From assembly GCA_015680685.1 (NCBI GenBank), contig MNCI01030156.1:400804-421873 (forward strand): a DNA stretch of 21,070 nt, given 5' to 3'. The notes beneath the pieces are model-generated. The model had not been told where the DNA came from. It saw only the letters and a program-made list of their open reading frames with translations, and made no database searches. Shown in pieces: positions 1 through 9,430 of the stretch. The DNA is from Gnetum montanum (taxonomy: Eukaryota > Streptophyta > Gnetopsida > Gnetales > Gnetaceae). The position numbers were made by a program, and so were the translations under genes. Each line of letters begins with the position of its first letter. Position 1 is the first letter of the stretch.

Positions 1-689
1 AAGAGCATACCTTCGGGTGCAAAAGAGTAGGACACATAGCAGAAAAAGTAGATGTGTGGGAAGAAGAGAGAATGCAGAAAAAGTAGATTGGGTCATCCCG
101 AAGTCTGGGAACTACACAAATCACAAATTAATTAAAATGTTTTTAATTGAAGGGGATTTGCATGTTTCCAAAAGAAGAAAAACCATGGAGTGGATGAATG
201 GGTGAATGATGTGGACTCACTACCTATTTTATGAGATGAAAGTATACATAACTTTCTAGAACAACCATGCGAGGGTAGGAGCTAGATATAATAGTTGGAT
301 CATTTCACGCAACCCATCACAATAAGAAACAACGACACTAGTACATCTAATGATAATAAGATAGTTTATTAGTAAAAAAATTGGAAATTAAGCACGCACA
401 CACATAAAAAGAAACAAACAAACAAACAGAGAAGTAAATAAAGAAAGAAAAACTAAGCAAGAATGGGAAAACATACAAACGATATTGTAAAACAAAAAAG
501 TTTCAAAAATAGTGAGGAGCTTAGTAGAGTAGGTTAGCATGGATGATGGTCTTCCCCATGACTAAGCTAGAAGGAGGAGACCTGAAAAATGGAACGAGGT
601 TATCCCTATGATTATATGGTAGTAGCACTAGTTTGATGGAGTTCATGGAAAGGTTTTAATTATTCCCTATTGACTAACTATGTTTTCAT
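1..689 (-). other. Post-pol noncoding spacer of copy A
   Basis: No gene is seen here. Read on the minus strand it aligns in patches with the region after integrase in the plus copy. CCTCCTTCTA followed by a TCATG match occurs near 580-560 and again at 15429. ATAGGTAGTGAGTCCA occurs near 227-212 and again at 15839-15854, followed in both by a similar CATCCA- and TTTTGGAA-containing stretch. The shared order supports one element family and shows that the spacer belongs to the element rather than to host flank. Short (CAAA)n runs at about 412-427 are simple sequence. Confidence 0.7.
39..88. repeat. Two-unit imperfect tandem repeat, period 35 bp
   Basis: The 15-mer GCAGAAAAAGTAGAT occurs at 39-53 and again at 74-88, with purine-rich sequence between. 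It lies within the post-pol spacer of copy A. No function is evident. Confidence 0.6.
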
Positions 690-1965
690 CGGGTCCTTAG
701 GTTTTTGTATAAGCAAGGCCCTAGATGGGAAGGTTTTGAAGATAATATAAGGCCCCTCCCATAGTGTTTGAAACTTAGTACGTTGTGGTACATGTGTGGG
801 GTTCCAGTAGGGTACCTTATCTCCACATCGAAATGTTACCTTCTGAATCCTAAGATCATGACATTTTTGATTATAGGCTTTGTGTATCTCATTTGATGAT
901 AGGACTACTAGTCAATTCTCATCTAGCACACTCAAGTTGATGAGTCATTCTCATTGTGCTAGTGTCAAGTCAAGACCCAAGTCTCTAGCTATAGATAGTG
1001 TTTAGAGTTCTGCCTAGACTAGAAGTTTCGATAGTTTCCCATATACTAACTCATAAGGAGAGTAACCTATAGGAAGTTTCCATGTGGAGTGATAGGCTTA
1101 GAGGCATTGTTAAGTTTTGTGCCCCAATCCCTCCTATATTTGCTAATGGTTCTAGTGAGGATTTTGGTAATCGCCCTATTGGTGACTTCAGCTTGCCCGT
1201 TGGCTTGGGGGTGATAAGGTGTTGTAAATTTATGGTCAACCCCCAAGTGTTGTATGAGTTTATGAAAAGTGGTGCCTGTGAAATGAGTTCTGTTATCTGA
1301 AATGAGTCCACATGGTTCTCCAAACCTATTCACAATTTGCTGTTTCACAAACCATGCAGTTGTGTTTGAGGAACAGATGATGACGATTGTCGCCTCCACC
1401 CACTTAGTGTAGTAGTCTATAACGACGATGATGTATGCCTTCCCATTGAACATGGGTGTCATGGAACCCATGAAGTCGATGCCCCAAATATCAAAGGGTT
1501 CTAGTGGCTGGATCCATTGTTGAGGTCCCTCCATTCATGCAGACATCCCACCACTTTTTTGACATTGTTCACAAGAGCAGGCGAACCATTGTGCATATAT
1601 GAAGAGTGTAGGCCAGTAGTATCTTGCAAGCAAGATCTTAATGACTGTGCATCATCCAGCATAGTGGCCCCATAAGGATCCTCATGCTCATCTTGAAGGA
1701 CGTGCAATGTATCTTCATTAGGGATGCACCATCAAACCAAGCCATCTACACACACCTTATAAAGGTGTCCATTGATTTCCATCAAGTGCTTGGCCTTGTG
1801 GAGAAACTGTTATTTTTGTTGATGATCCCACTCCTTTGGTAATTCTTGGGTTGAGATAGTGAGGATGTGGCTGAAGCAAGGCAATTCTTTGGGAATCTGC
1901 TTATAAATTGCTCCAACGAAGAGGAGTTCATTTGGAAATTGGTCAGAGAGTGGTCCTCCTCTTCT
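690..1965 (-). pseudogene. Integrase domain of copy A pol (degenerate)
   Basis: This integrase would join retrotransposon cDNA to host DNA in the nucleus. The N-terminal zinc-binding part is seen in broken frames around 1850-1560: HKAKHLMEI, then CxxC as CSCEQC. The catalytic core is one open stretch from 1534 to 1067. It contains DIWGIDFMG (first Asp at 1477-1475), GLISDN (second Asp at 1297-1295) and NGQAEVTN (Glu at 1189-1187). The second Asp and the Glu are 35 residues apart, the canonical D-D-35-E spacing. A GPY/F-like tail follows near 850-690 (GRGLIL, equivalent to WKGPYI in the plus copy). A stop at the zinc finger/core junction and frameshifts on both sides make it a pseudogene. The core differs from the plus copy at 7 of 42 residues over the WIQPLE-to-KW.E stretch. 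Confidence 0.88.
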
Positions 1966-3560
1966 ACATTATCCCATCGCAATCAAGATAAGTGGTCAAC
2001 AACCACATTCTTAGTTCCCTTTCTATCTACCATAGTAAGGTCAAATTCCTAAAGGATCACAAGCCACCGTATGATATGGGGGCTCACCATTGATTTGTTC
2101 ATCAAGAACCAAATGGCACTATGGTTAGTATGTAAAAATACCTTGTACCTGAGCACATAGTGTTGAAATTTTTTCAAGGTGAACAACACCACCATTAATT
2201 CCTTTTCAGTGATGGTGTAGTTGAGCTAAGCACCCAAAACGCTATGACTTGCACAGTGGATATAATATGGGTATCTCTAGTCATCCCACTGTGTAATCAC
2301 AGCTCCCAATGCATAGTTAGATGCATTTTTCATGATGTGGAAGGCTCTGGACCAATCGGGTGCCTGTAGAATTGGAATTTCTATGAGTTTCTATTTAAGT
2401 GTTTGGAATGCATATTCACATTCCCTAGTTGAGACAAACGGAGCATCTTTCTTTGTCAATTCCACCAACAACTTGGTGATCTTTGAGAAATTCTCGATGA
2501 AGTATTGATAGTAACCAATGTGGCCAAGGAATGATCAAACATCTTTTATAGTGCTTGGTTATCTAGTGATTCCTTGGATGACCCTGATTTTTTCAGGATC
2601 TACACTAATCCCTGCTTGTGAAATGTAGTGACCTAGAACAATGCCTTATTGGACCATTAAGTGGCTCTTTTTCCAGTTGAGCTATAGATTAGTTTCCATA
2701 GATCCTTTTAGAACTTGCTCAAGGTAGTCCAAGGCTTATTCAAACGTTGCTCGATAGGTAGAGAAGTCATCCATGAAGACTTCTATCCCATTTCCAATTT
2801 GTTGCTGAAAGATGTTGAGGACAAGGCATTGGAAAGTTGTAGATGCATTGCACAAGCCAAAGGAAATCTTCTTATATGAGAAAGTCCCCCAGGGACTTGT
2901 AAATGTTGTCTTGGCCTGGTCTTCAAGTGTGATTTGGATTTGGTTATAGCCACTATAACCATCCAAAAAGCTATAGTAACAATGACCCGTAATGGTATCC
3001 AACACTTGATCCACAAATGGGAGTGGGAAGTGATCCTTGAAGGTAGTCATGTTTAGTAGTTGGAAATCTATACAGACCCTCCATTTTCCATCCTTCTTTG
3101 GCACAATAATGAGTGGGATAACCCATTCGCTATCTGCAATGGAATAGATGAACCCCGCTTTCAGCAACTACTCGATTTCATCCTTGACTACTTGCTTCAG
3201 TTTGGGGTTCAACTATCTTTGTGGTTATCATTGTGGCTTCATGGAGGAATTGATATAAATCTAATGTTGGCATACCCTGGGATAAACTCCTATTAATTCA
3301 AGGTATGACCATGCAAAAGCAGCCTTCCATTTGTTCACCACCTTTACCAATTGCTTCTTCTATTTAGGAGCAAGAGTGGCATTGATAATTAGCAGCATGC
3401 CATTATGCAAAAATGCATATTCCAAATTGGTCGGTAAGGATTTAAGTTCTAGAGGCTCCTATTTAAAACTTTTAGGGATCTACAGCTTTCCCCAATCATC
3501 ACTGTCATCAACAATGGAGACTTGTTGATGGACCTTTTCCAAATCATCCATGCTTTCTAT
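1966..3560 (-). pseudogene. Reverse transcriptase-RNase H of copy A pol (degenerate)
   Basis: This enzyme copies element RNA into DNA and degrades the RNA strand. A 143-codon open piece at 3167-2736 carries the fingers/palm: WVIPLIIVPKKDGKWRVCID, then DHFPLPFVDQ, YSFLDGYSGYNQI, FGLCNA and the catalytic VFMDDF with its Asp pair at 2771-2766. Upstream, an EPLELKSLPTNLEYAF-type linker (about 3460-3400) is typical of the lineage. RNase H follows in broken frames near 2250-1970. It ends in text equivalent to FLMNK...WLVILKEFDLTMVD...NVVVDHLS, the usual end of an Athila RNase H. Stops and frameshifts interrupt the rest. Unlike the plus copy, both Asp of the MDD box are kept. Confidence 0.9.
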
Positions 3561-4250
3561 ATAGGAACATACAAGCCCCTCAGATGGTTCCATGCACAAA
3601 GTGCTACTATTAGAGTCAACGGTCAGCCACTAGGTGCCTTCATGACTCATGGCTACTATGTACAAGCATCATTGAACTGATGATTCTTCGGCACACTTAT
3701 TGCATGCTTGAATAGATGTCTACTTAGCGGACCATAGTTACTACACACAGTTGCACCCAGAGTCATTGTATTCGATGCATGGAACTTCCTTCTTCTCAAT
3801 CTTTCCAAAAATATTTTCTTTTGAAATTTCAAGGGAAAGATCTTAGAGTCCTAATCATGCATCCATCGTGTTAAGCCAAGCTCTTCCCATTATGATTGGA
3901 AAATCCCCAATGTAATTCTCAACATGAATGACTAGGAAGTTAGTAGGATAGGACTACGTACAAATGGTGGTCATAATATCTTCCACCAATCCTAAGAAAA
4001 TAGTAATGGATTGGTCTGCCAGCTCAAGTTGAATGTTGCTTTTCTTCAATAGGGACAAGTTCCAAGTCTTGTACATGTCATGTGAAATCAAGTTGGCGCC
4101 TGACCCCGAATCCAAAAAAGCTTTACATAGCTCATTTCCTGCCACTTGAAGATAGATGATGGGACTTCCAAAATCATTCAATTTCTGATGAAGATGGCCT
4201 ACCTTTATCCAGTCTATCACAATGTGTGTGAGCATGATGGTTTGTACCTT
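3561..4250 (-). pseudogene. Retroviral-type aspartic protease of copy A and PR-RT linker
   Basis: This protease would cleave the Gag-Pol polyprotein. An open stretch 4235-3954 contains CKAFLDSGSGANLISHDMY, with the active-site Asp-Ser-Gly at 4112-4104, then LELADQSIT and GLVEDIM. The pattern active site, LAD.SI, G.VED is a recurring feature of Athila/Tat proteases. The reading frame breaks after 3954. The PR-RT linker down to 3560 can be followed only in fragments, including a short acidic MDDLEKV piece just before RT. The protease active site is intact here but mutated in the plus copy. Confidence 0.85.
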
Positions 4251-6729
4251 AGGAGGTGTTTGGTTTGAAGGCTACTAGAAGGTTGGGATGGTGGAGGAAA
4301 TTGAGGGTTCAGAGGCATTGGCCATAGGTGAATGTGAGGGTATGTTTGGAGAATTGAGCTAGAAGAAGGGACATTTTTGTGCTATCAATTCTAGTCCACT
4401 CAGCTGAGAAGCCGATTGTAAGTTGATAGCTATCATAGCATTACGTTGCTATGGCTATGGTGGTATTTATCCCTGCATAGGTGGAGTAGGAGGTACCTGA
4501 GTGAAGGGTTGATGAGTAGGGACAACAGGAGAAGGTGATGGAGGATAGTAGAGATGTGGGTTCTCTCCCCTAGGTGATGGAGACTATGTTCAAAAGTATT
4601 CTGAAAGGTAGTAATGATTTTGAAAAGTTGCATGACTAGAAGAGTCCTGCGGGTAGACTGGTTGCTGAACATAGTACCCATAAGGGTATGGTTGCTGATA
4701 AGGGTACTACGACCTTGGAGGTAGCATCCCCCATGATTGTGGATGCTGCCATTACTAGAAATATTTGTAAGGTTATGGCAATGCTCCACTTGGATAATAA
4801 CATTGTTGCTAGTGGAACTACCTGGGATTGCCTTGTGGGTAAGGCAATATTTGGGGTGTTTGCCTCTTTTCCAAGCAAGGATTCAATGCATACACCTCAT
4901 ACTCTTATAGATGCGACACCACCAAATAGAACCCCTTAGGATGTTCATATTGACATATGTCACACTCATTAGCCTCTTCTATATCAGAGTCTACAACCTC
5001 TTCTGCTACAGCAACTTTTCCCTTACCTTTATGGTAGGCACGTTCAGCTTTCTTTCTCCTATGCTGATCATGATCATTACTTCACTCTTTAGACTCCTCC
5101 ATGATTTTTAGAACACTTTGAAACTTTTTTTTTCAAAGAGTCCCACATCTTGTCAACCTTGGATGATATTTCAAAAGTAAATTTTTGTAGGGGCAAGGTT
5201 TTATGGTTCACCGTTGCATCCAGTGATGATTCTTCCTCATCTTCACAAAATCATACTTCCCTCTTGCAAATGGAAGGACCCCGATTATACTCTTCTGCAC
5301 TTTCCTTTTTTCTTAGTTCTCCCTCTTCTTCAGCCACCTACTCAATTAAGCACTATAGTTGATGGGCCCTTAGCTCTGATAGTCATCCTTGAGCATAAAT
5401 GCCAAGGGTCTTTCTAGTTTGAAAGTAGAGCCCATCTATGATATGGTAGAGCTCTGCCCGCTAAGTGTAGCCATGACTAGGGCATTGATGTAATAATGAG
5501 TAGTATCTGCTCATGGTCGCATCCAAGGGTTCATGACCACCTTACTTCCACCCCTGGATTTTCTGTCTCAAGTTAGACACTTTGGAGTAGGTTTGGTACT
5601 TGTCATTAAAAATTTCCAGCATTGTACTCCATCTTCAGATTGATTTCGGCTCCAAAGACTAGTACCAGCTTTTCGCTTCTTTGATGAGTGTGTAGGGGAA
5701 TAACTTAAGTTTTTTCCAATCATTATCTATGTTCTGTAGGGTTCAAGCATCATGAAATACTTGCAAGTGAGTCTGTGGATCATAATTATATCCCCCTTCA
5801 AATTTGAGGATGTTGTTCATGTCAATGCACTTGATCCAACTATCTTTTAAGTGCCTATTAGGTATTTGAACTACCTCGGCTATATTAAGCATACTTCAAG
5901 TAGCCAATAAGAGTTCACCCAAGTCATAGTCCTATTGATGGCCATGATGTATGTGATGACTTCCATTGTCTCTCCTTTCTTGATGGTGAGACTTGCATGT
6001 TTGGTCATGCCTTTCCTCACGTCGTTCCCTTTGGTCCTTATGATCACCATCACCCTAATCCTTTCTACCACGATTGCAATCAGAATTAGAACCATGTGAA
6101 GATAGAGTGGAGTGAGAAGATGGAGAAGAGGGAGGGGCCCTGCCACTACCCTAGTGTCGATCTCCTCCTCTACTCTGATGACGGCCCTGATCTTCACGTC
6201 CATCCTTGCCCTTGCTATGATCTTTCCTGCATGAACCCCCATCATCTTGGGGCTCTCGGTTGCTTGATTACCTACTTTAAATGATGGAATGAATGATTTG
6301 GTGCATTGGAGAAGGTTTAGTTGAATGGAAATCATGAAAGATAGGTTCCTCATTATCACATGGGACCTGCAAAAATGAAAGGTTACTAAATTATTTCCCC
6401 TTTATGTGCTCATGGCGTTCCGCCTATTGCAAGTCCCATACACGTTGTGCCTCAGTTGGATGGTAGTCCCAGTAGTCATTATCCTCCATTATGTATTTCA
6501 CACTATGGTCCTAAATGCCCAGTCTGGTAAGATTTTGAAGCAACATTCTAGGAACCAATTGGTCAAGAGGTAATATGATGTTGCCCTCCATGTCCCACTA
6601 GCATAGATGCTCATCTTGATGTAGGATAAAGGTGAAGTTGGGGAAATACTCATATAGATGTGTGTGTACCACCCGACATTCCTGTGGCACCAGTGGGTTG
6701 GCTCCATCTCACCTATGAGAAGAGGACAT
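4251..6729 (-). pseudogene. Gag of copy A (degenerate)
   Basis: Gag is the structural coat protein. The start is set by ATG at 6729-6727, because MSSSHR recurs at the plus-copy start (9431); here codon 7 is already a stop. In order: an N-terminal part with ECRVVHTHL.EYFPNFT; a hydrophilic Arg/Asp/His-rich stretch (about 6270-5940); the capsid-like core (SMLNIAEVVQIP, NDWKKLKLFPYTLIKEAKSWY); a zinc-knuckle-like CDICQYEHPKG near 4960-4925 with the last Cys lost; then a Pro/Gln/Tyr-rich tail (YPYQQPYPYGYYVQQP, about 4720-4660). A 159-codon open frame at 6359-5880 is in the wrong frame for this protein. Many stops and several frameshifts are present. Confidence 0.8.
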
Positions 6730-6875
6730 TCTGGATGTTAGATAATCCACTAACTTGGTGTGCCTTATTCTTTACTTAAAGTGCCTAGTGTGCATAGATT
6801 TCACTATACTGGGTCTATTAAAATGATGTGAATGATAATCTTGCTAAGACTAGATAGCACATGTAAGACTAACAA

Positions 6876-6893
6876 CCCTTGGAAATGGTGCTA
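6876..6893 (-). promoter_or_regulatory. Primer-binding site of copy A, tRNA-Asp-like, with leader to gag
   Basis: Read on the minus strand the site is TAGCACCATTTCCAAGGG, one base after the LTR end. It matches TGGCGCCGTTGCCGGGG, the tRNA-Asp 3'-end complement used by Athila-type elements, at 11 of 17 positions. Nearly all differences are G-to-A, as expected for decay of methylated sites. The untranslated leader runs from here to the gag ATG at 6729. Confidence 0.7.
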
Positions 6894-6894
6894 A

Positions 6895-7301
6895 CGATGA
6901 GCAGCAAGGTACCCCTACGCCCAACCATACAAATCATAGGCATTCAAACACGACTTGGTCAAATTCCGTAGACTATAATCACTTGCATACACTAACATCT
7001 AGCCAACAAAACCTTATGTTAGAATGTTCGTTGTCTTCCCAACCTCATTAGTGATGTTCTAATGCAATGGTTAAGTGAGATTGAGGAAAATTATTTTTAT
7101 TGGTTTTCTCTTTTATCTTCTAAGATCTAATTCTTGAAATGTAAGAAATGGAATGTTGTGTAATATATAATTGTTCTATTCTATCTCTTAACTCTTCCTA
7201 ACATAAGCAACTGATCCCATCTTCCATGCACATCGTGAGCATCCCCTAACCACTGCTTCATCGATGCGGCCTAGTCGATGCATCGATTGAACACTTCATC
7301 A
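6895..7301 (-). mobile_element. 5' LTR of copy A, short U3-deleted form
   Basis: On the minus strand it begins TGATGAAG (7301 downward) and ends CTCATCG (6895), next to the PBS. From about 7260 to 6895 it aligns with the 3' part of the plus-copy LTR (about 8945-9277). Shared text includes GGAATTTGACC-like, TTGTATGGTTGGGC and GTAGGGGTA. The 5' tip (CGATGCATCG and CATCGATGAAGC units) resembles the U3 tip of the plus LTR, but the roughly 500 bp between, including TATAAATA, is absent. Its length is 407 bp against 923 bp. The left boundary is firm; the right boundary at 7301 rests on the TGATGA end motif and the switch to plus-oriented LTR sequence. Confidence 0.65.
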
Positions 7302-7783
7302 TACTTTATTTTCATGCACTTTAATTTAGTAAATTTAAATTAAGCAATTAATTTACAATTATCAATGAAGACAAGCATGACCACTTTGAGCATACATATA
7401 GTGCTTAGTAACCCAAAAATGCTTAACATTTGGTAACCCAGCAACATTATATGTGTTCAAGAAAGTGGGATGGGTGCTTGTGTTAGGTTAGTTGGGTAGT
7501 AGATAAATTAGATCTTAAATTACTCTACCTTTCATTATTATTGTAGGTGACTAAACTTATAAAACATAAAATGAGAAAAATCATGTACCTCAATTACACT
7601 TAAACCATATCCTTGAGCTTCACAAGTGTAGTTGGGAAGACAAAGAGCATTCTGAATGCCCATTTCACTTCCTAGAAGAAATAGTGCACTAGAGAACTAT
7701 AGGTCCATAGAATTTGACTGAATCATGCATAAATGCCTTAGTGATTCGTATGGTTGGGCATAGGGGTGTGTTTCCACTCATCA
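7302..7783 (+). mobile_element. Plus-oriented LTR fragment (3' half) of the same family
   Basis: This is a direct repeat of about 8820-9277, the 3' half of the plus-copy 5' LTR. Shared anchors are GCTTAACA followed by TTGGTAACC-like text, GAAAGTGGGAT, CTTGTGTTAGG, CTCAATTACACTTAA, GTTGGGAAGACAA, GAATTTGACTGAATCATGCAT and GGGCATAGGGG. It ends with the family LTR terminus CTCATCA at 7777-7783. No PBS follows, so it is a 3' or solo LTR rather than a 5' LTR. Its 5' half is missing, cut at copy A. Confidence 0.75.
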
Positions 7784-8354
7784 TTGATAATTATATTAAT
7801 TATATTTCTCTCATTTGAATGATATGGGAATAATGAGTTAACATTACAAAGAAAATATTTTTCTTAAAATTACATTAATGTTTTATTTTCTTAAAAGGAC
7901 ATATAAGGAGGAAGACCACAACCTTTATCTAAATAACTTTCAACCCTATTGAAATCACCTCTAATGATCCAAGGAACTTTAATTAGAAATTGAAGATATT
8001 CTAAAACTGTCATTGATATTTGAAATTATTAGGAGCATAAATATTATAAAGTCCAAAGTCTGCTTTTTACTATCACAAATAATTCAAATTACTCTCCCAA
8101 TATTATCAATTCCAAAATTCAAAACTCTTGTAGTCTATCAATTGGAATAGCAACCCTACCTTTATTGATTTCATAAGAAGCAAAAAAAAATAATTTAGTT
8201 CTTTAAAATCAATTTACCCAAAAAAATTAATATTATGTACTAAAATGTTACTATTTTGTAAGAAAATGAAATCTAGAGATAAATGTTAGTTTGAAAAATA
8301 CTTCCTAACATTCTTTTCTCATAACTTATCAAAAATGTCATAAACATTAATGAT
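7784..8354 (-). pseudogene. L1-type LINE ORF2 endonuclease fragment
   Basis: Read on the minus strand, three blocks of the apurinic/apyrimidinic-like endonuclease of L1 LINEs appear in order: LDFIFLQ (about 8276-8256), LYNIYAPNN (8045-8025, NxYAPN block) and VPWIIRGDFNRV (about 7977-7946). The spacings, about 77 and 28 residues, fit the distances between these blocks in L1 endonucleases. The GDFN block, with the catalytic Asp and Asn, is kept. The Glu that normally follows LQ is replaced by Asn. Frames change between blocks and stops occur, so it is a fossil. No RT part is present; both ends are cut by LTRs. The short poly(A)-like run at 8184-8192 lies inside the domain and is not the LINE tail. 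Confidence 0.72.
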
Positions 8355-8390
8355 TGATGAAGCATCAAAGTGTCACATCGATGGGCCCTC

Positions 8391-8510
8391 GTTGACATGG
8401 CTTCATCGACAAGTCCTTGTCAATGTGTCCTTATCTACATGGTGTTATCTCATCAACACGGCTACATCAACGTAGCATTTATTCCATTTATGGGGCCCCA
8501 TTGACGTAGC
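8391..8510 (+). repeat. Degenerate ~11-17 bp units in U3
   Basis: Units such as GTTGACATGGC (8391), TTCATCGACAAGTCC (8402), TTGTCAATGTGTCC (8417), TTATCTACATGGTGT (8431), CTCATCAACACGGC (8449), TACATCAACGTAGC (8463) and ATTGACGTAGC (8500) follow one another, some effectively inverted. They lie directly upstream of the TATA box, where LTR enhancers are found. The counterpart at 20620-20705 keeps the pattern while single bases differ. Confidence 0.6.
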
Positions 8511-8524
8511 TCCTCAATAAAGTC

Positions 8525-8532
8525 TATAAATA
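8525..8532 (+). promoter_or_regulatory. TATA box of the copy B LTR
   Basis: TATAAATA lies about 170 bp into the LTR, just after the U3 repeats and the TGGGGCCCC box (8491-8499). The position and sequence fit an RNA polymerase II LTR promoter. Transcription would begin near 8555-8565; this is inferred from the usual 25-35 bp distance. Confidence 0.65.
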
Positions 8533-9278
8533 CATGCTCATCAACTATGTTTATGGGAGGTCTTATCATAGTTTTAGTAGAGCTCTTGTAGTTTTATCAT
8601 TTGAGAGTTAAAATATTTCTTTGAGTGCCTACAACAAGATTCAAAAAGTGTACAGATCTTTATTTGAGCACTAATGTATCAAGAACATGAGTTTGAATGG
8701 CAACAAATATGAGACTTTTGATCAAACTATGTAGTACTTGGAATAGATTAATTATTTAGTTTTGAATTTACTATCTTCATTAATTATGCAATTATATAAG
8801 CTAAACTAGACTTCAATTGATTAATTAAGTAATTAAGCTAAATAAATTAAACACATAAGTACAATCACTTAGAGCATAACATACAACACTTGGTAATCCT
8901 AGAAGTGCTTAACACTTAGTAGCCTAACAATGTTGCATGCATTTAGGATGTGTACAGAAAGTGGGATTGGATACTTATGTTAGGATTAGTTAACGATTAA
9001 TTAATTAGTTAGATTAAATTAGCTAATAAATTGCTTCATTTCTCTATTTTAAAGAACCAAGAACATAAAACATAAAATAATAAAAATCATATGCCTCAAT
9101 TACACTTAATCATACATTTGTACATCACAAGTGTAATTGGGAAGACAACGAATGACTATTTAGGAAAGTTCACTTCCTAGAGTCTAGTGTACTAGGAGAC
9201 ATAGAGTTCATAGAATTTGACTGGATCATGCATGAACACTTGGTGATTTGTATGGCTAAGCATAGGGGTACTCATCAT

Positions 9279-9294
9279 TGGCATTGTTGCAAGG
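9279..9294 (+). promoter_or_regulatory. Primer-binding site of copy B, tRNA-Asp-like
   Basis: TGGCATTGTTGCAAGG starts one base after the LTR end. It matches TGGCGCCGTTGCCGGG at 11 of 16 positions, the differences being mostly transitions or in CpG positions. The same kind of site sits at the equivalent place in copy A with different decay, which supports the assignment. A leader of 136 bp without recognisable content follows to the gag ATG at 9431. Confidence 0.75.
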
Positions 9295-9430
9295 AACTTT
9301 TTTTGTTTAAAAGGTGAGCTATCTAGATTTAGTGAACATCATTAACATCATTGGACAAACCCTAAGGTCAAAATCATTCTCATGATAAATATAATCACAT
9401 AAGCGCATTGATATTTTATTTGTATTTCAA

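Larger units (their letters stand above)
1..7301 (-). mobile_element. Athila-like Ty3/gypsy LTR retrotransposon, copy A, 3' end cut by window
   Basis: Reading leftward from 7301 the parts are a short 5' LTR, a tRNA-Asp-like PBS, gag, protease, RT-RNase H, integrase and a post-pol spacer. The order protease-RT-RNase H-integrase places it in Ty3/gypsy. The Athila assignment rests on protease text of the LADQSIT...GLVEDI type, the RT box VFMDDF, the integrase box DIWGIDFMG, and the PBS. The third ORF and 3' LTR expected from the plus-strand copy would lie left of the window. All coding parts carry stops and frameshifts, so the copy is dead. It appears to have inserted into an older plus-oriented LTR of the same family (7302-7783); the matching other half of that target would lie outside the window. 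Confidence 0.88.
8355..9277 (+). mobile_element. 5' LTR of copy B
   Basis: The LTR is 923 bp. It starts TGATGA (8355-8360) and ends TCATCA (9272-9277), a perfect 6-bp inverted terminal repeat with the usual TG...CA ends. One base separates the end from the PBS. The first 126 bp are repeated at 20586-20711. The last 480 bp are repeated at 7302-7783 and, inverted, at 6895-7260. U3 is rich in short CATCAACATGGC-like units and holds the TATA box. The 3' two thirds are AT-rich. Confidence 0.88.

Noticed and set aside
412-427. (CAAA)n run as a CRISPR-like or functional repeat
   Set aside because: Only about four units with no spacers; ordinary simple sequence in a plant repeat.
4688-5417. Plus-strand open frames of 66-83 codons
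   Set aside because: They are antisense to the gag tail and zinc-knuckle region of copy A and have no family resemblance.
5880-6359. 159-codon open frame on the minus strand, the longest in the window
   Set aside because: It lies in gag of copy A but in the wrong frame. The neighbouring frame gives the hydrophilic RKDHSKGKDGRED...HHIHHGHQ text that aligns with copy B gag and runs into the SMLNI capsid block. The open frame is a by-product.
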